A DNA stretch of 64,000 nt, from NCBI RefSeq assembly GCF_001425625.1, contig NZ_LMCP01000034.1, forward strand, positions 16,550 through 80,549. Reading direction: 5' to 3'. The notes below the pieces were generated by a model. The model worked only from the letters and a program-made list of their open reading frames with translations, did no database searches and had not been told where the DNA came from. Positions 53,303-62,882 of the stretch are shown piece after piece. The position numbers were made by a program, and so were the translations under genes. This stretch comes from Mesorhizobium sp. Root102 (GTDB lineage Bacteria > Pseudomonadota > Alphaproteobacteria > Rhizobiales > Rhizobiaceae). The first letter of the stretch is position 1. Every line of letters begins with the position of its first letter.

Positions 53303-53506
53303 ATGGAGCGTTTCACGGAATTGCCGGCAGCGGTCGAAGGCGGTGCGTGCATCGGGCTTTTCCGCCACGAAGTGCCGCTGGCACTGCTTGCAGCGATTGA
53401 AACGGTTCAGCCCGTCAATTTTTCGCTGCTGCCATCCTTGGCGGCGTTGAACGGCTGGCGGGTCAATGAAGGCGACCGGTCGCTTTCAGATGACCTGCTG
53501 GCATGA
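53303..53506 (+). CDS. Small hypothetical protein, 67 residues
   Basis: No family recognised. The ATG at 53303 follows GGGAGG, a good ribosome site, and is preferred to an upstream ATG at 53150 whose added residues look non-coding. The protein has a central hydrophobic stretch (VPLALLAAIETVQPVNFSLL) but no clear signal peptide. The end RVNEGDRSLSDDLLA is acidic. Confidence 0.45.
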   Translation: MERFTELPAAVEGGACIGLFRHEVPLALLAAIETVQPVNFSLLPSLAALNGWRVNEGDRSLSDDLLA

Positions 53507-53626
53507 GCAAAGCCCGCCGCCATCGCATCAAAAAATCATACCTTAAGAGAAATCACGCCCTGTCGTCGAAAGCGGCGATCAGGCATGGGGGGGCAAGGGG
53601 AGGTTGTAGAGCGTTGGAGATGAACA

Positions 53627-53824
53627 ATGTCTGATCAGGACGACCTGATCCGTTCGGCCATCGGACGGCTGCTCGCCGAGAAGACAGGTACCGCCGTCAT
53701 CTCGATGAAGGAGAGCATTACGGAGCTTCTGGCGCTGACTGGTGCCGCGCTGGATGAAAGCCTGCAGGACCTTCTGCTCGAGATGGCCGAAGTCCGCGGC
53801 ATGACGGTCGCTCTTGATATTTAG
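53627..53824 (+). CDS. Small hypothetical protein, 65 residues
   Basis: Acidic helical protein starting MSDQDDLIRSAIGRLLAEKT. No domain recognised. TGGAGA precedes the ATG by seven bases. It has no cysteine, signal or membrane segment. It lies in a run of short genes with no evident operon partner. Confidence 0.5.
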   Translation: MSDQDDLIRSAIGRLLAEKTGTAVISMKESITELLALTGAALDESLQDLLLEMAEVRGMTVALDI

Positions 53825-53942
53825 GACCGCCATCGATATGGCAGGCAGAGCCGATACGATCCGCCGAGTAGAACGCGTCGCTCGCTTCAGAAGGCCTCAT
53901 AGACCTCGCCGTTTCTAGGCCGAAGATCACGATCGTCGCGGG

Positions 53943-54152
53943 TCAATTCGTCCTGGTGGGATCGATCGTCATCAGGCGTGCTCTGGCCTCGATGAGGCGC
54001 CTTTGCGCGGCCCTTATCCGCCCGCACAATGCTAGATTGAGGGCGACGCCACCTTCCTCATCCAGCAAGTCATTCGCGCGCTTGAGAGAGTTCTCAGCTC
54101 GTCTTACGCGCAGTCTGGCGTTGGCCGTTTCGATGCTATGAATTTCAATCAT
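53943..54152 (-). CDS. Small hypothetical helical protein, 69 residues
   Basis: Highly charged, Arg/Glu/Ala-rich sequence (ETANARLRVRRAENSLKRAN and RRLIEARARLMT), probably a helical coiled-coil hairpin. ATG 54152 has AAAAGGA about 11 bases upstream; an alternative GTG at 54188 would add 12 residues. No family recognised. Confidence 0.45.
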   Translation of the reverse strand: MIEIHSIETANARLRVRRAENSLKRANDLLDEEGGVALNLALCGRIRAAQRRLIEARARLMTIDPTRTN

Positions 54153-54360
54153 TTGTCCAGAGTCCTTTTGGAGTTCCGGTCCCTTCACTGAGTAAACCGC
54201 CGCTGATCGGATTGGTTCCGGCGATGGCGGGCACCGCCGTGGCAGGCGGCGCGATCCAGTCGTGCCTGCAACGGTGTCGCGCGGCTATGGTGACGATGCT
54301 GCCAGGCTTTGACCGGATGACCTCCGGCTCGCGGCCTACCCAATGGTGGCGATCCGCCAG

Positions 54361-54996
54361 CTATTTCGTTGTGGTGTTGAATTCACGGTTTGCCGCATAA
54401 TCGATGGTGAAGGTACCCGCGGGAGGGCGAACGCCCTGCTTCACATTGAAGATCGTGACCGTCGTAGTGAGGCCCCTTTCGTCGGTAAGGCTCCATTTGC
54501 GTAAATCGAGCGATTTCCTGTCAAACACCATGGTGATGCTCGAATTGCCGAAGGCCGACTTGTCAGCCAGCTTAATGATAATTTGAGCGCCATCGTCTCT
54601 GATGCTTTTGAGGCGACGGCCAGAGAAGTCGACCTTGTTGTCGAGCAGCAGCTTGAGCGGCGTCTTCGAGAGAGCATAAAGCCGCGATGTCTTCAGCTTC
54701 TTGTTATAAACCACCAAGGATTTGCCATCTGCAATGACGCTGACCCCTGATTGGCCAGCATAGTTGAAGCGAATCTTGCCCGGGCGTTGGAGAAAAAACC
54801 TGCCACCGGTCTTTTCCGCTTTTGGGCCCGACTGGACGAAGTCCCCGGACATGGACTTTACCGATGAGAAGTGATCGGCAATCGTCTTCGCTTCCACAGG
54901 AGCGGCCGAGATCGCGGTCGTAAGTCCAACATTTATCGCGGCAGCGCTGGCGACGGCAAACCAGAGAGCCAGCAGTTTCTTGATGTCATATGCCAT
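54361..54996 (-). CDS. Outer-membrane lipoprotein carrier protein LolA-like
   Basis: Periplasmic chaperone-like protein of 211 residues. A Sec signal occupies about residues 1-32 (ending ISA-AP). The LolA fold is visible as SMSGDFVQSGPKAEKTGGRF followed by RPGKIRFNYAG and later the DFSGRRL and WSLTDERG strands. It lies apart from FtsK, with which lolA is often linked, and near a lipoprotein gene. It may be the main LolA or a paralogue. Confidence 0.82.
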   Translation of the reverse strand: MAYDIKKLLALWFAVASAAAINVGLTTAISAAPVEAKTIADHFSSVKSMSGDFVQSGPKAEKTGGRFFLQRPGKIRFNYAGQSGVSVIADGKSLVVYNKKLKTSRLYALSKTPLKLLLDNKVDFSGRRLKSIRDDGAQIIIKLADKSAFGNSSITMVFDRKSLDLRKWSLTDERGLTTTVTIFNVKQGVRPPAGTFTIDYAANREFNTTTK

Positions 54997-55052
54997 TCAC
55001 TTATCCTACCCCGAGCAGGCGCGTGATCGAAAGAGATCACGCGCCTTTGAGA

Positions 55053-55316
55053 TCAGTAGCCGTCCGGACAGCGTGCAACGTAAACTCGGCCATGCCGATC
55101 GCGATATCTGCACTGGCCGGCTTCGCTGGCGTGCCCGATGACCGCCCCGGCGATCGCTCCGACCGCACCGCCAACAACCGCCCCTTGCACCGGATCGCCG
55201 GCCACCGCGGCGCCTATGGCTGCGCCACCCAAGCCGCCGACGGCAGCGCCTTGCTCGGTGCGGGAGCATGCCGCGAGCGGAATGAGTAGGCTCAAAATGA
55301 GCAGCGTCTTCTTCAT
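55053..55316 (-). CDS. Glycine-zipper lipoprotein, 87 residues
   Basis: Small envelope protein with a lipobox (LIPLAAC, Cys17). The middle consists of glycine-zipper repeats (GAAVGGLGGAAIGAAVAG and GAVVGGAVGAIAGAVIG), seen in SlyB- and Rcc01698-type outer-membrane proteins. The C-terminal tail has CRYRDRHGRVYVARCPDGY with two Cys. AGGAGAGAACC precedes the ATG. Upstream of a LolA-like gene, with which it may be transcribed. Confidence 0.78.
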   Translation of the reverse strand: MKKTLLILSLLIPLAACSRTEQGAAVGGLGGAAIGAAVAGDPVQGAVVGGAVGAIAGAVIGHASEAGQCRYRDRHGRVYVARCPDGY

Positions 55317-55399
55317 TGGTTCTCTCCTGAGGCCATTATTAGCCGAAGCTTAAATGCGCCACGGAGTTTTTCGATCCATCGACCCTTGCCTGTCGAGCG

Positions 55400-55882
55400 T
55401 CAGCCGCGCCGGGCCGCGTCGATCGCCGCGACGTCGATCTTCCTCATCTCCATCATCGCATCAAACGCGCGCTTGGCTTCGTCGCCGCCTGCCGCCATCG
55501 CCTCGGTCAGCGTGCGTGGCGTGATTTGCCAGGACACGCCCCATTTGTCCTTGCACCAGCCGCACGCGCTTTCCTGGCCGCCATTGCCGACAATGGCATT
55601 CCAGTAGCGGTCGGTTTCCGGTTGATCGTCAGTGGCGATCTGGAACGAGAAGGCTTCGCTTTGCTTGAACGCGGAGCCGCCGTTCAATCCGATGCAGGGA
55701 ATGCCTGCAACCGTGAATTCGACCGTCAACACGTCGCCCTTCTTGCCGGACGGAAAATCGCTTGGCGCACGGTGAACGGCGCCCATCTCGGTGTCGGGAA
55801 AGGTCTCCGCGTAGAAGCGAGCCGCAGCCTCGGCGTCCTTGTCGAACCAGAGGCAAATCGTGTTCTTTCGCGTCTTTGGCAT
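55400..55882 (-). CDS. VOC-family protein (PhnB/3-demethylubiquinone-methyltransferase-like)
   Basis: Vicinal oxygen chelate protein of 160 residues. The family start is TICLWFDKDAEAAARFY and the later GWCKDKWGVSWQITPRTLTE region is characteristic of PhnB-like proteins. ATG 55882 is used because the conserved part begins there and GGAACAC lies just upstream; the open frame extends 25 codons further. The function is unknown. Confidence 0.85.
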   Translation of the reverse strand: MPKTRKNTICLWFDKDAEAAARFYAETFPDTEMGAVHRAPSDFPSGKKGDVLTVEFTVAGIPCIGLNGGSAFKQSEAFSFQIATDDQPETDRYWNAIVGNGGQESACGWCKDKWGVSWQITPRTLTEAMAAGGDEAKRAFDAMMEMRKIDVAAIDAARRG

Positions 55883-56066
55883 TGCGTGTTCCTTTCTATC
55901 TGAAGCCTGATTTCCGTCCTTGTGTCCCACCCAAGCTCTTCCAGAATAGGTCGCCAACCGCTTTTCTCCACCCTAGCGCAAGCAAGCCGACAAGCGCGGC
56001 TGACCGCTTCGCGTCAGAGCGCTCGGCGGAATGCTGTTTTCTGCGCCAGAGGTGATCTGGCAGACG

Positions 56067-57215
56067 TCAGCCCAGAAGATTACGCGCCGTGCGCATGAAG
56101 ATCTTTGAGCCGATCGGGATCAGGTCGTCGGGAAAGTCGTAGTCCGGATTGTGCAACGCAGGATGCCGCTCGCCTGCACCGAGGAAGAACATCGCCGACG
56201 AAGCGCTGTGGCCGAACAGGCCGAAGTCCTCCGAGGCGCGCATCGGCAGGGCTTCTTCGCCGTGCACGACGCCCTCTTCGTGGAGCGCCCTTTGCAGATG
56301 CTCCACCGCATCCGATGCGTTGACGCTGGCGACGAAGATCTCGTGATAGTCCCAACGGGTGGAAAGACCATGCTGGCCGGCGATCTTGGTGACCAGCGCT
56401 TCAGCAGCAGTGCAGAGGTTTGCCATGCGCTCGTCGCGGCGGGTGCGCAGCGTCGCCCAAACCTCGGCGTGAGCCGGTGCGATGCCGAACACGGCTTCGC
56501 CCATCGCGGCATGGGTGACGGTCACCATGGAGAAGTCGTCGTCGGCGAACGTTCCGCTGCCGAGTGCCGGCAGGGCCGGCATCAGCTCACTGATCGCCAG
56601 CATCGGCGAGGTGCCGGTCTCGGGCATGGACGAATGCGCTGTCTTGCCCTCCAGCACGATGCGCATGCCGCGTGAAGCGCAGTTGACCACGCCGGCTTTG
56701 AGCCGCACTTCGCCCAATGGCACGCCGGGCAGATTGTGCAATGAGAAAGCGAAATCCGGCGCGATCTCGCCGAAGCGGGGATCGGCGACGACGCCGGCCG
56801 CGCCATTGCCGGTTTCTTCCGCCGGCTGGAACATCAGCACGACACGGCCGCTCGCGGGCCTCTCTCGCCCCAGCTGACGGCCGAGGGATGCCAGAATCGC
56901 GGTGTGTCCGTCATGTCCGCACATATGCGACTTGCCCGGTACGCGTGAGGAATGCGGCACGCCCGAAAGCTCTTCGATCGGCAAGGCATCGAGCTCCGAG
57001 CGGAACAGCACGGTCGGCCCCGCTCTACCGCTGTCGTATATTGCCGCGACGCCGTGCCCGCCCAATCCGGTCAGCACCTTGTCCGGTCCCGTATCGGCGA
57101 GGAAATCGACGACCGCTTTTGCCGTCTTCTCCTCTTCATTCGAGATTTCCGGGTTCTGATGCAGCCGGCGCCGCCACGCGGTCAACTCGACAATGTCTCG
57201 ATTGGTCAGGGTCAT
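56067..57215 (-). CDS. M20-family amidohydrolase (hippurate hydrolase-like)
   Basis: Metal-dependent amidohydrolase of 382 residues for an N-acyl amino acid or similar. Metal-binding segments include HMCGHDGHTAIL (about residue 98), FQPAEETGNG and a C-terminal RASEDFGLFG, with LHQNPEISNEE at the start. GGAGGCC eight bases upstream supports the ATG at 57215 rather than the longer frame. No neighbour indicates the substrate. Confidence 0.9.
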   Translation of the reverse strand: MTLTNRDIVELTAWRRRLHQNPEISNEEEKTAKAVVDFLADTGPDKVLTGLGGHGVAAIYDSGRAGPTVLFRSELDALPIEELSGVPHSSRVPGKSHMCGHDGHTAILASLGRQLGRERPASGRVVLMFQPAEETGNGAAGVVADPRFGEIAPDFAFSLHNLPGVPLGEVRLKAGVVNCASRGMRIVLEGKTAHSSMPETGTSPMLAISELMPALPALGSGTFADDDFSMVTVTHAAMGEAVFGIAPAHAEVWATLRTRRDERMANLCTAAEALVTKIAGQHGLSTRWDYHEIFVASVNASDAVEHLQRALHEEGVVHGEEALPMRASEDFGLFGHSASSAMFFLGAGERHPALHNPDYDFPDDLIPIGSKIFMRTARNLLG

Positions 57216-57489
57216 CCCTTTGGCCTCCGCTGCATTCTTCATGACACGCGCCGGGCGTGTCCAAACGCGATGAGGAATTGCTAGCGATAAATGGCAGCCC
57301 CCGCCACAGTCCAAGTTTCAGGCGTCAGGGGGCCAGAAACGTGGCAACCTCCTACTGCCCAACGGCTGGGAAGGGGGCTCGGGATGCGCGCCGACCTGCG
57401 CTGAAGGGACAAGAATGAGCAGCGAGCCTGCCTTGGCGTCGACGCCAAATCGACGGCCGGTCCTCCCAGCCCCCGTGTCACCGCTCTAG

Positions 57490-57933
57490 CTATTGATTGA
57501 TTTCGGGCTCGACGAGCCTTGCCAGGTTTCTGAGTGACTCCTGCCAGCCGAGATAGCAGGCCTCGACCGGAATGACGTCCGGAATGCCGGCCTGGGTGAT
57601 GTCAATTTCGGTGCCGACCGACACCTTTCTCAAGATCACGGTGACCCGGATCTCGCCGGGCAGATTGGGATCGTCGAACCTGTCGGTGTAGAGCAGGCGT
57701 TCGGCCGGAACGAGTTCGAGATACTCGCCGCCGAAGGAATGACCGTCGCCGGTGGTGAAATTGCGGAAGGACATCTTGAACGTGCCGCCGACCTTTGCCT
57801 CGAGGTGATGGACCGTGCAGGTGAAGCCGTTCGGCGGAAGCCACTTGGCCAGTGCGTCCGCTTCAACGAAAGCGCGATAGACCTTCTCCGGGCTGGTCGT
57901 CAGAACGCGATGTAAACGTACGGTGCCGGGCAT
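57490..57933 (-). CDS. SRPBCC-family protein (AHSA1-like)
   Basis: START/AHSA1-fold protein of 147 residues. Typical sequence is LTTSPEKVYRAFVEADALAK followed by WLPPNGF, GGTFKMSFRN and the C-terminal GWQESLRNLARLVEPE helix. The ATG at 57933 is the one before the conserved region; upstream codons lack similarity. Function not known; such proteins bind hydrophobic ligands or act as co-chaperones. Confidence 0.87.
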   Translation of the reverse strand: MPGTVRLHRVLTTSPEKVYRAFVEADALAKWLPPNGFTCTVHHLEAKVGGTFKMSFRNFTTGDGHSFGGEYLELVPAERLLYTDRFDDPNLPGEIRVTVILRKVSVGTEIDITQAGIPDVIPVEACYLGWQESLRNLARLVEPEINQ

Positions 57934-58224
57934 TTCGTGGATCCTTTCATGATTGCGGTTCGGTACCTCAAGGACGAACGACGCGTGGTCAATCCTACAT
58001 AGGCTCCTGGATTTTCTTAAAGCGCGTGGCCGCAGCCTGACGGGCTGGCGGCCGAATTGAAGCGGGAACGTACAGTTCATTGGGAAGTCCGAGGGCCCAT
58101 GCCTTCGCACGGCCCGAGCGCAGAAGTTGCGCAACTTATATGGACGAACTGCCTCGCGCTATTCCGGCGGATAGGTGCCGGCGTTCATTCGTTGAAGCAA
58201 GACCCGACTCTATCACCCTGCTCA

Positions 58225-58620
58225 TCAACGATCTTTTACCGCAGGCGTTCGCCATGCGAGCAGCCCGTGAATGGTCGCGGCGACCGTCACCGGGGCATAG
58301 GGCTTGGGCAGGAAGACGCCGCCGCTCGGCATCGCATCCTGCGCCGGCTGGCGCTTGCCGGAGGTGATGATGATCTTGATCGGCGGCCAGCGGTCGCGCA
58401 CGGCGGCCGACAGGCGCAGGCCGTCCATTGAACCCGGCATGTCGATGTCGGTGAACAGGATGGCGATGTCCTGGCGTGCCTCCAAAAATCGGATCGCCTG
58501 GTCGGCGTTGGTGGCTTCCAGCACGTCGAACCCGGCCTCGCGCAATTCATCGGCGATGGCAAACAGCAGGAATGCTTCGTCTTCGACGACGAGAACGGTG
58601 GCGGGGGGGTGCATCGTCAT
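58225..58620 (-). CDS. Single-domain response regulator
   Basis: Receiver-only protein of 131 residues. The acidic pocket is Glu13-Asp14, the phosphoacceptor Asp58 (FTDIDMPGS), and the signalling Lys is in FLPKPYAP near residue 107. It has no output domain. It starts eight bases after the HWE kinase gene, so the two form a pair in which the regulator may act as a phosphate shuttle or as a partner of another kinase. Confidence 0.92.
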   Translation of the reverse strand: MTMHPPATVLVVEDEAFLLFAIADELREAGFDVLEATNADQAIRFLEARQDIAILFTDIDMPGSMDGLRLSAAVRDRWPPIKIIITSGKRQPAQDAMPSGGVFLPKPYAPVTVAATIHGLLAWRTPAVKDR

Positions 58621-58628
58621 GACATGCT

Positions 58629-60899
58629 CTATCTGGGTCGGTAGGGCGCGGTCGGCAACTGGGGTGCCGGTGCGTTCAACACACATTCGACTCCGGCGGG
58701 ATGGTAATCGATCTGCACGGAGCCGCCGAAGTCGGTGCCAAAGACGCGCTCGATCAGGAAACGGCCGAAGCCGCGCCGGCTGGGCGGCGTCACCGGCGGA
58801 CCGCCGCTTTCGCGCCAGCGCCATATCAGCCGCGTTTCGCCTGAAGTGTCGGCTGCGGGCTGCAGCGACCATTCGATCGACACCTTGCCGTCCGACGTCG
58901 ACAGCGCGCCATACTTCAGCGCGTTGGTGGCGAGCTCGTTGACGGCGAGAGCGAGCGTCAGCGCCATCTTCGGATTGATCGGCAGCGCCGGTCCCGAAAC
59001 CGAGATCTGGCTGGCCGGGAAGGCGGCAATGGTGTTGTCTACCACCTCGTGGATGGAGGCACTGGTCCAACGCGTCTTGTTCAGAATGTCATGAGCGTTG
59101 GCCAATGCCCGCAGCCTTTCGTTGAAGGTGGCGCTGGCGGTAGCGATGTCGGTGTTGCGCAATGTCTGCGAAGCAATGGCCGCGACCATGGCCAGGATAT
59201 TCTTGATGCGGTGCTCCAGTTCGTGAGTCAGAAGCTCCTGTCTCGCCTGCGCTTCGCGCCGGTCGGTAACGTCCTGCATGACGCCGAACATCTTGACCGG
59301 CTTGCCGGTCTCGTCGTGGACAAAGTCGATATGGCGCGACAGCCAGCGCAATTCGCCATTGTCGGGCCGCCGAATGCGGTATTCGACGGCAGGCGCCGCA
59401 GTGCCCTGCCTGCGCGTCTCCGGGTTGGAACGGACGCCCTTGTCTTCGGGAATGACGATGTTTTCCAGGACGCTGATAGGCACGCTCTCGCGCGCGGAGA
59501 GACCCCAGAGATCCCAGAAGCCCTCGGAGCCGACCACGGTCCCGCTGGCGATGTCGAGCTCCAGCGCCGCGATGCCTGCCGCATTTTGCGACAGCTGCAA
59601 GCGTCGCTCGCTCTGCAGCAAAGCCTGCGTCGCCCGCTTCTGGTCGTCGATATCGGTGTTGGTGCCGATCCAGCGCACGACGGTACCGTCGGTGTCGCGG
59701 ATCGGAACGGCGCGCGCTATGAACCAGCGATAGGCGCCGTCATGCCGCCGCAGCCGAAACTCGGTCTCGTAGAACACGCTGGCCGCCAGCGCCTGCTGCC
59801 ATTTCTCCGCGGCTGGGCCGACATCATCGGGATGCACGATGGAAGCCCAGGCCTCGCCGTCGAGTTCGCCCGGCATGGCGCCCGAATAGTCGTAAACGCG
59901 CGGGTTGAACCAGTCGAGCAGGCCGTCGGGGGAGGCGGTCCAGACATGATTGGGCATCGCCTCGGCGAAGGTGCGGAACTGCATCTCGCTCTGGCGCAGC
60001 GCTTGTTCCGCAAACAGCCGGTCGGTGACGTCGACGCCTTGCACGAAGATGCCAAAGACCTCGCCCGATGGGTTGCGCACCGGCTGATAGACGAGATCGA
60101 TGAAACGCTCTTCCGTCGCAGCCCCAGGTGTGCGCTGCAATTTGGTCTTCAGCGCGTAGCCGATGAAGGCTTCGCCGGAGGTGAAAACCTGGTCGAGCAG
60201 CTCGAAAAATCCTTGCCCCTCGACCTCGGGCAGGGCCTGGCGGATCGGCATGCCTATGATGTCGCGATGGCCGACAAGTTGCATGTAGGCGGCGTTTGTC
60301 AGGTCGACGACATGCTGTGGGCCGGACAGCATGGCCATGAAACCGGGTGCCTGTTCGAACATCTGGCGTTGGCGGTCGCGTTCGCTCGACTGCCAGCGCT
60401 CGGCCGCGACCTTCGCGGTCGTTTCGATTACGATGGCGATGACGCCTGCCGGTTCACCGCTTTCGTCGAGCACCGGTGAATAATCAAGATCGAGCCATAC
60501 CTGCTCGGGTTTTCCCGTACGATTGAGCGTCAACATCTGATCGCGATAGGCAAGCGTGCCGCCGGCCAGGCAGACCTTCATGATGTTGTCGTTGAAGTCG
60601 GCCACTTCGGGCCAACCTTCGCGCACCTTGGAGCCGAGAAGCCGGGGGTGACGGCCGCCGGCAAATTCCGAATAGGCGTCATTGTAGATCATGACGCCGT
60701 CCTCGCCCCACAGCATGACGATCGGCACGTTCGAGCGCAGGATGAGCGACACCGCCGTCTTCAGGCTTTGCGGCCAATCCTCTATCGGCCCGATCGAGGT
60801 AGATGCCCAGTCGAAGGCTGCGATCAGGCAGCCGAGCTGGCCGCCGCCGGCGAGGAAGGCGTGCCTACGATCGGCTACGAATGTGCTGGAGTCTGGCAT
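58629..60899 (-). CDS. Multi-PAS sensor histidine kinase, HWE family
   Basis: Soluble sensor kinase of 756 residues with no membrane segments. Four PAS-type modules can be placed at about residues 25-155, 175-295, 310-430 and 440-555. The HWE dimerisation domain follows (ELEHRIKNILAMVAAIASQT, His in the first helix), then the ATPase with VNELATNALKYGAL and the WxE motif as WRWRES. This architecture is common in rhizobia for light, redox or general-stress sensing. It is paired with the receiver-only protein encoded next. Confidence 0.92.
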   Translation of the reverse strand: MPDSSTFVADRRHAFLAGGGQLGCLIAAFDWASTSIGPIEDWPQSLKTAVSLILRSNVPIVMLWGEDGVMIYNDAYSEFAGGRHPRLLGSKVREGWPEVADFNDNIMKVCLAGGTLAYRDQMLTLNRTGKPEQVWLDLDYSPVLDESGEPAGVIAIVIETTAKVAAERWQSSERDRQRQMFEQAPGFMAMLSGPQHVVDLTNAAYMQLVGHRDIIGMPIRQALPEVEGQGFFELLDQVFTSGEAFIGYALKTKLQRTPGAATEERFIDLVYQPVRNPSGEVFGIFVQGVDVTDRLFAEQALRQSEMQFRTFAEAMPNHVWTASPDGLLDWFNPRVYDYSGAMPGELDGEAWASIVHPDDVGPAAEKWQQALAASVFYETEFRLRRHDGAYRWFIARAVPIRDTDGTVVRWIGTNTDIDDQKRATQALLQSERRLQLSQNAAGIAALELDIASGTVVGSEGFWDLWGLSARESVPISVLENIVIPEDKGVRSNPETRRQGTAAPAVEYRIRRPDNGELRWLSRHIDFVHDETGKPVKMFGVMQDVTDRREAQARQELLTHELEHRIKNILAMVAAIASQTLRNTDIATASATFNERLRALANAHDILNKTRWTSASIHEVVDNTIAAFPASQISVSGPALPINPKMALTLALAVNELATNALKYGALSTSDGKVSIEWSLQPAADTSGETRLIWRWRESGGPPVTPPSRRGFGRFLIERVFGTDFGGSVQIDYHPAGVECVLNAPAPQLPTAPYRPR

Positions 60900-61237
60900 G
60901 GCGTCTCATGGATCGGTCGGCGTTGTTTCGAAGTGGGATTAGCTAACGTGTCAGATTCTCCGGACGACCAGTCGCATGGCCCCTTCAGCCACAGGCGAGC
61001 TGAGCTGTTGCCGGCGTTTGACGAGATCTCGAACAGCATTGATACCCCCGAACGCCACAACACGGAACGAGCCATTCGGTTCCCGCCGAGCGCCGATTTT
61101 CCTTTGGCTGCCGGGCATTAGGTCGGGGACAGGCAGGCAATAGCCGGCTATTCGATCTAATTTCTTTGCAAGCCGTTAATGCGGCCATGCTGTTAATCAG
61201 TATTCGCTAATGAAGACGATCGACTGCGGGGTACGCC
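60900..61237. other. Intergenic region upstream of the HWE kinase and a small membrane peptide
   Basis: No gene is supported in these 338 bases. AATAGCCGGCTATT (61139-61152) is a perfect 14-bp palindrome about 86 bp upstream of the 47-residue peptide gene and could be an operator. The rest shows nothing clear. Confidence 0.4.
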
Positions 61238-61381
61238 ATGACCAAGAATCTCGGCAACGCACGCTACATGCCGCCAAAGGACGTCAAAGCCTCTCTGTTC
61301 AGCAAGGCCGCACCAACTCTGTTCCCGCTTGTCGCGGCGGCGCTGGGCTACCTGATAGGCAAGCAGTTCTTCGGCATCTAA
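61238..61381 (+). CDS. Small membrane peptide, 47 residues
   Basis: Short open frame starting MTKNLGNARYMPPKDVKASL with one hydrophobic segment (about residues 27-41, TLFPLVAAALGYLIG) and ending KQFFGI. Codon use is like the neighbours and the stop is followed by the convergent DUF763 gene. The ribosome site is weak (GGGGT). No family recognised. It resembles small single-pass proteins common in Rhizobiales. Confidence 0.5.
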   Translation: MTKNLGNARYMPPKDVKASLFSKAAPTLFPLVAAALGYLIGKQFFGI

Positions 61382-61415
61382 GGCCTGCAAACCTTCCATC
61401 AATGTCGCTTGCCGC

Positions 61416-62702
61416 CTATGCCTTGGCTGCCGGCAAAATCTTTGCGGGCAAATCTTGGGACGGCGCCGGGACGGTGGGAGGCGGTTCCCAACCGAAGACG
61501 CTGCGGCCGCCGAGCTGGTGCGACTGGTCGAACTCGCCGGCGACGATCTCCTTCAAGCTCGGCCCGGTGACGTAGCGCTCCAGCCGTCGCGCCTGGCCGT
61601 CCAGCCGTTGCAAGGCGCCAAGCTCCTCCTCATTGCCGAGCTTTGCCTTGCGGACCGCCGATTTCATCACCGCGATGGTCTCGTCATAGACTTTCAGCGG
61701 CACCGGAAAGGGATGCCGGTCCTTGCCGCCATGCGCCAGCGAGAACCGCGCCGGATCGGAGAAGCGGCACGGCGCGCCATGCACGACCTCGGCCACCATC
61801 GCCAGCGCCCGCACGGTGCGGGCGCCGACGCCCGGCACAAGCAGCAGTTCGGGAAAATCCGCCGGGCCGCTTTCGATGGCCGCGCAAATGTTGCCGTGCA
61901 GGCGGCGCATGACGATATCGCTTTCGCGCACATCATGGTGGGCGGGCATGATCAGATTGGGCAGCATCGGCTGTGCGGATTGCTGCCTTGCCGAAGGTTC
62001 TATGGCCGCGAATTCGCGTACGATCCTGTCGGGACCGAGCTTGCGCAACAGGTCCAATTGGCCACTGCGCGAGGCCTCGGCGCGGTGGTCGGTGAGGTTG
62101 ACGATCTCGCCCTGCCGCTCGCCCTCGATTGCCGCATGCGGCTCGTCGATGAAACTTTTCAGGCCTTCCGAGAGCCAGTGGTAGCGGCGCGCCAGCTTGC
62201 TGTCGCCGTTCATGCCTTGCTGGACGACCACCCAATGGCTGTCATCGGTGACGATGAAGCCGTGCAGATAGAGATCGAAGCCGTCCTGCACGGCGGCGCT
62301 GTCGACCTTGGCGACCAGCCGGCTGGCCGTGGCCAGAGCCTTGCCGTCGAAACCGACACGCTCGCCGATCGCCTCGAGTTCATGGGGCGTCTTGCGCGAA
62401 TGGGTGCCGCGCCCGCCGCAGACATGGATGCCGAGTTCGCCCGACAGCGGTGTCAGCCCGCGCTTCAGCGCGCCGATGACGCTGGTGGTGATGCCGGAGG
62501 AATGCCAGTCCATGCCCATCACGGCACCGAAGGACTGGAACCAGAACGGATGCGCCAGCCGGCGCAGCAACTCCTCGCGGCCATAATGATGGATGATGGC
62601 TTCGCACAGCACCGCGCCGAGGCGCGTCATGCGATCGCCCAGCCATTTCGGAACCCGCCCGCCATGCAGCGGCAGGTCGGCGCTGCCGCTTCGCTGCGTC
62701 AC
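61416..62702 (-). CDS. DUF763 domain-containing protein
   Basis: Protein of 428 residues of the DUF763 family, function unknown. Family segments are SADLPLHGGRVPKWLGDRM at the start, ITTSVIGALKRGLTPLSGEL, GIHVCGGRGTHSRKTPHEL and DLYLHGFIVTDDSHWVVVQQ. A helix-hairpin-helix-like stretch ELLLVPGVGARTVRALAMV near residue 290 suggests nucleic-acid binding. Members are often associated with DNA-repair context, which the window does not show. Confidence 0.85.
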   Translation of the reverse strand: MTQRSGSADLPLHGGRVPKWLGDRMTRLGAVLCEAIIHHYGREELLRRLAHPFWFQSFGAVMGMDWHSSGITTSVIGALKRGLTPLSGELGIHVCGGRGTHSRKTPHELEAIGERVGFDGKALATASRLVAKVDSAAVQDGFDLYLHGFIVTDDSHWVVVQQGMNGDSKLARRYHWLSEGLKSFIDEPHAAIEGERQGEIVNLTDHRAEASRSGQLDLLRKLGPDRIVREFAAIEPSARQQSAQPMLPNLIMPAHHDVRESDIVMRRLHGNICAAIESGPADFPELLLVPGVGARTVRALAMVAEVVHGAPCRFSDPARFSLAHGGKDRHPFPVPLKVYDETIAVMKSAVRKAKLGNEEELGALQRLDGQARRLERYVTGPSLKEIVAGEFDQSHQLGGRSVFGWEPPPTVPAPSQDLPAKILPAAKA

Positions 62703-62882
62703 TACTAATACCTCCGGCCGGCGAGTCGGTCACCGGCAGCCTCGGATAGAAATGGCATCGGGGCGGCGATTTGCAAGCGAATGCGCGAGCGCCCGTTCAG
62801 AACCTGAATCAGGTCGGGGCTTTATTCTCACTGTTTGACGATGATTTTCTTCAGTCGGCTCTATCTAAAGATGGACCTCGCC

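Noticed and set aside
59049..60479. Plus-strand frame of 476 codons opposite the HWE kinase
   Set aside because: The kinase has complete PAS and ATPase motifs; the opposite frame shows none.
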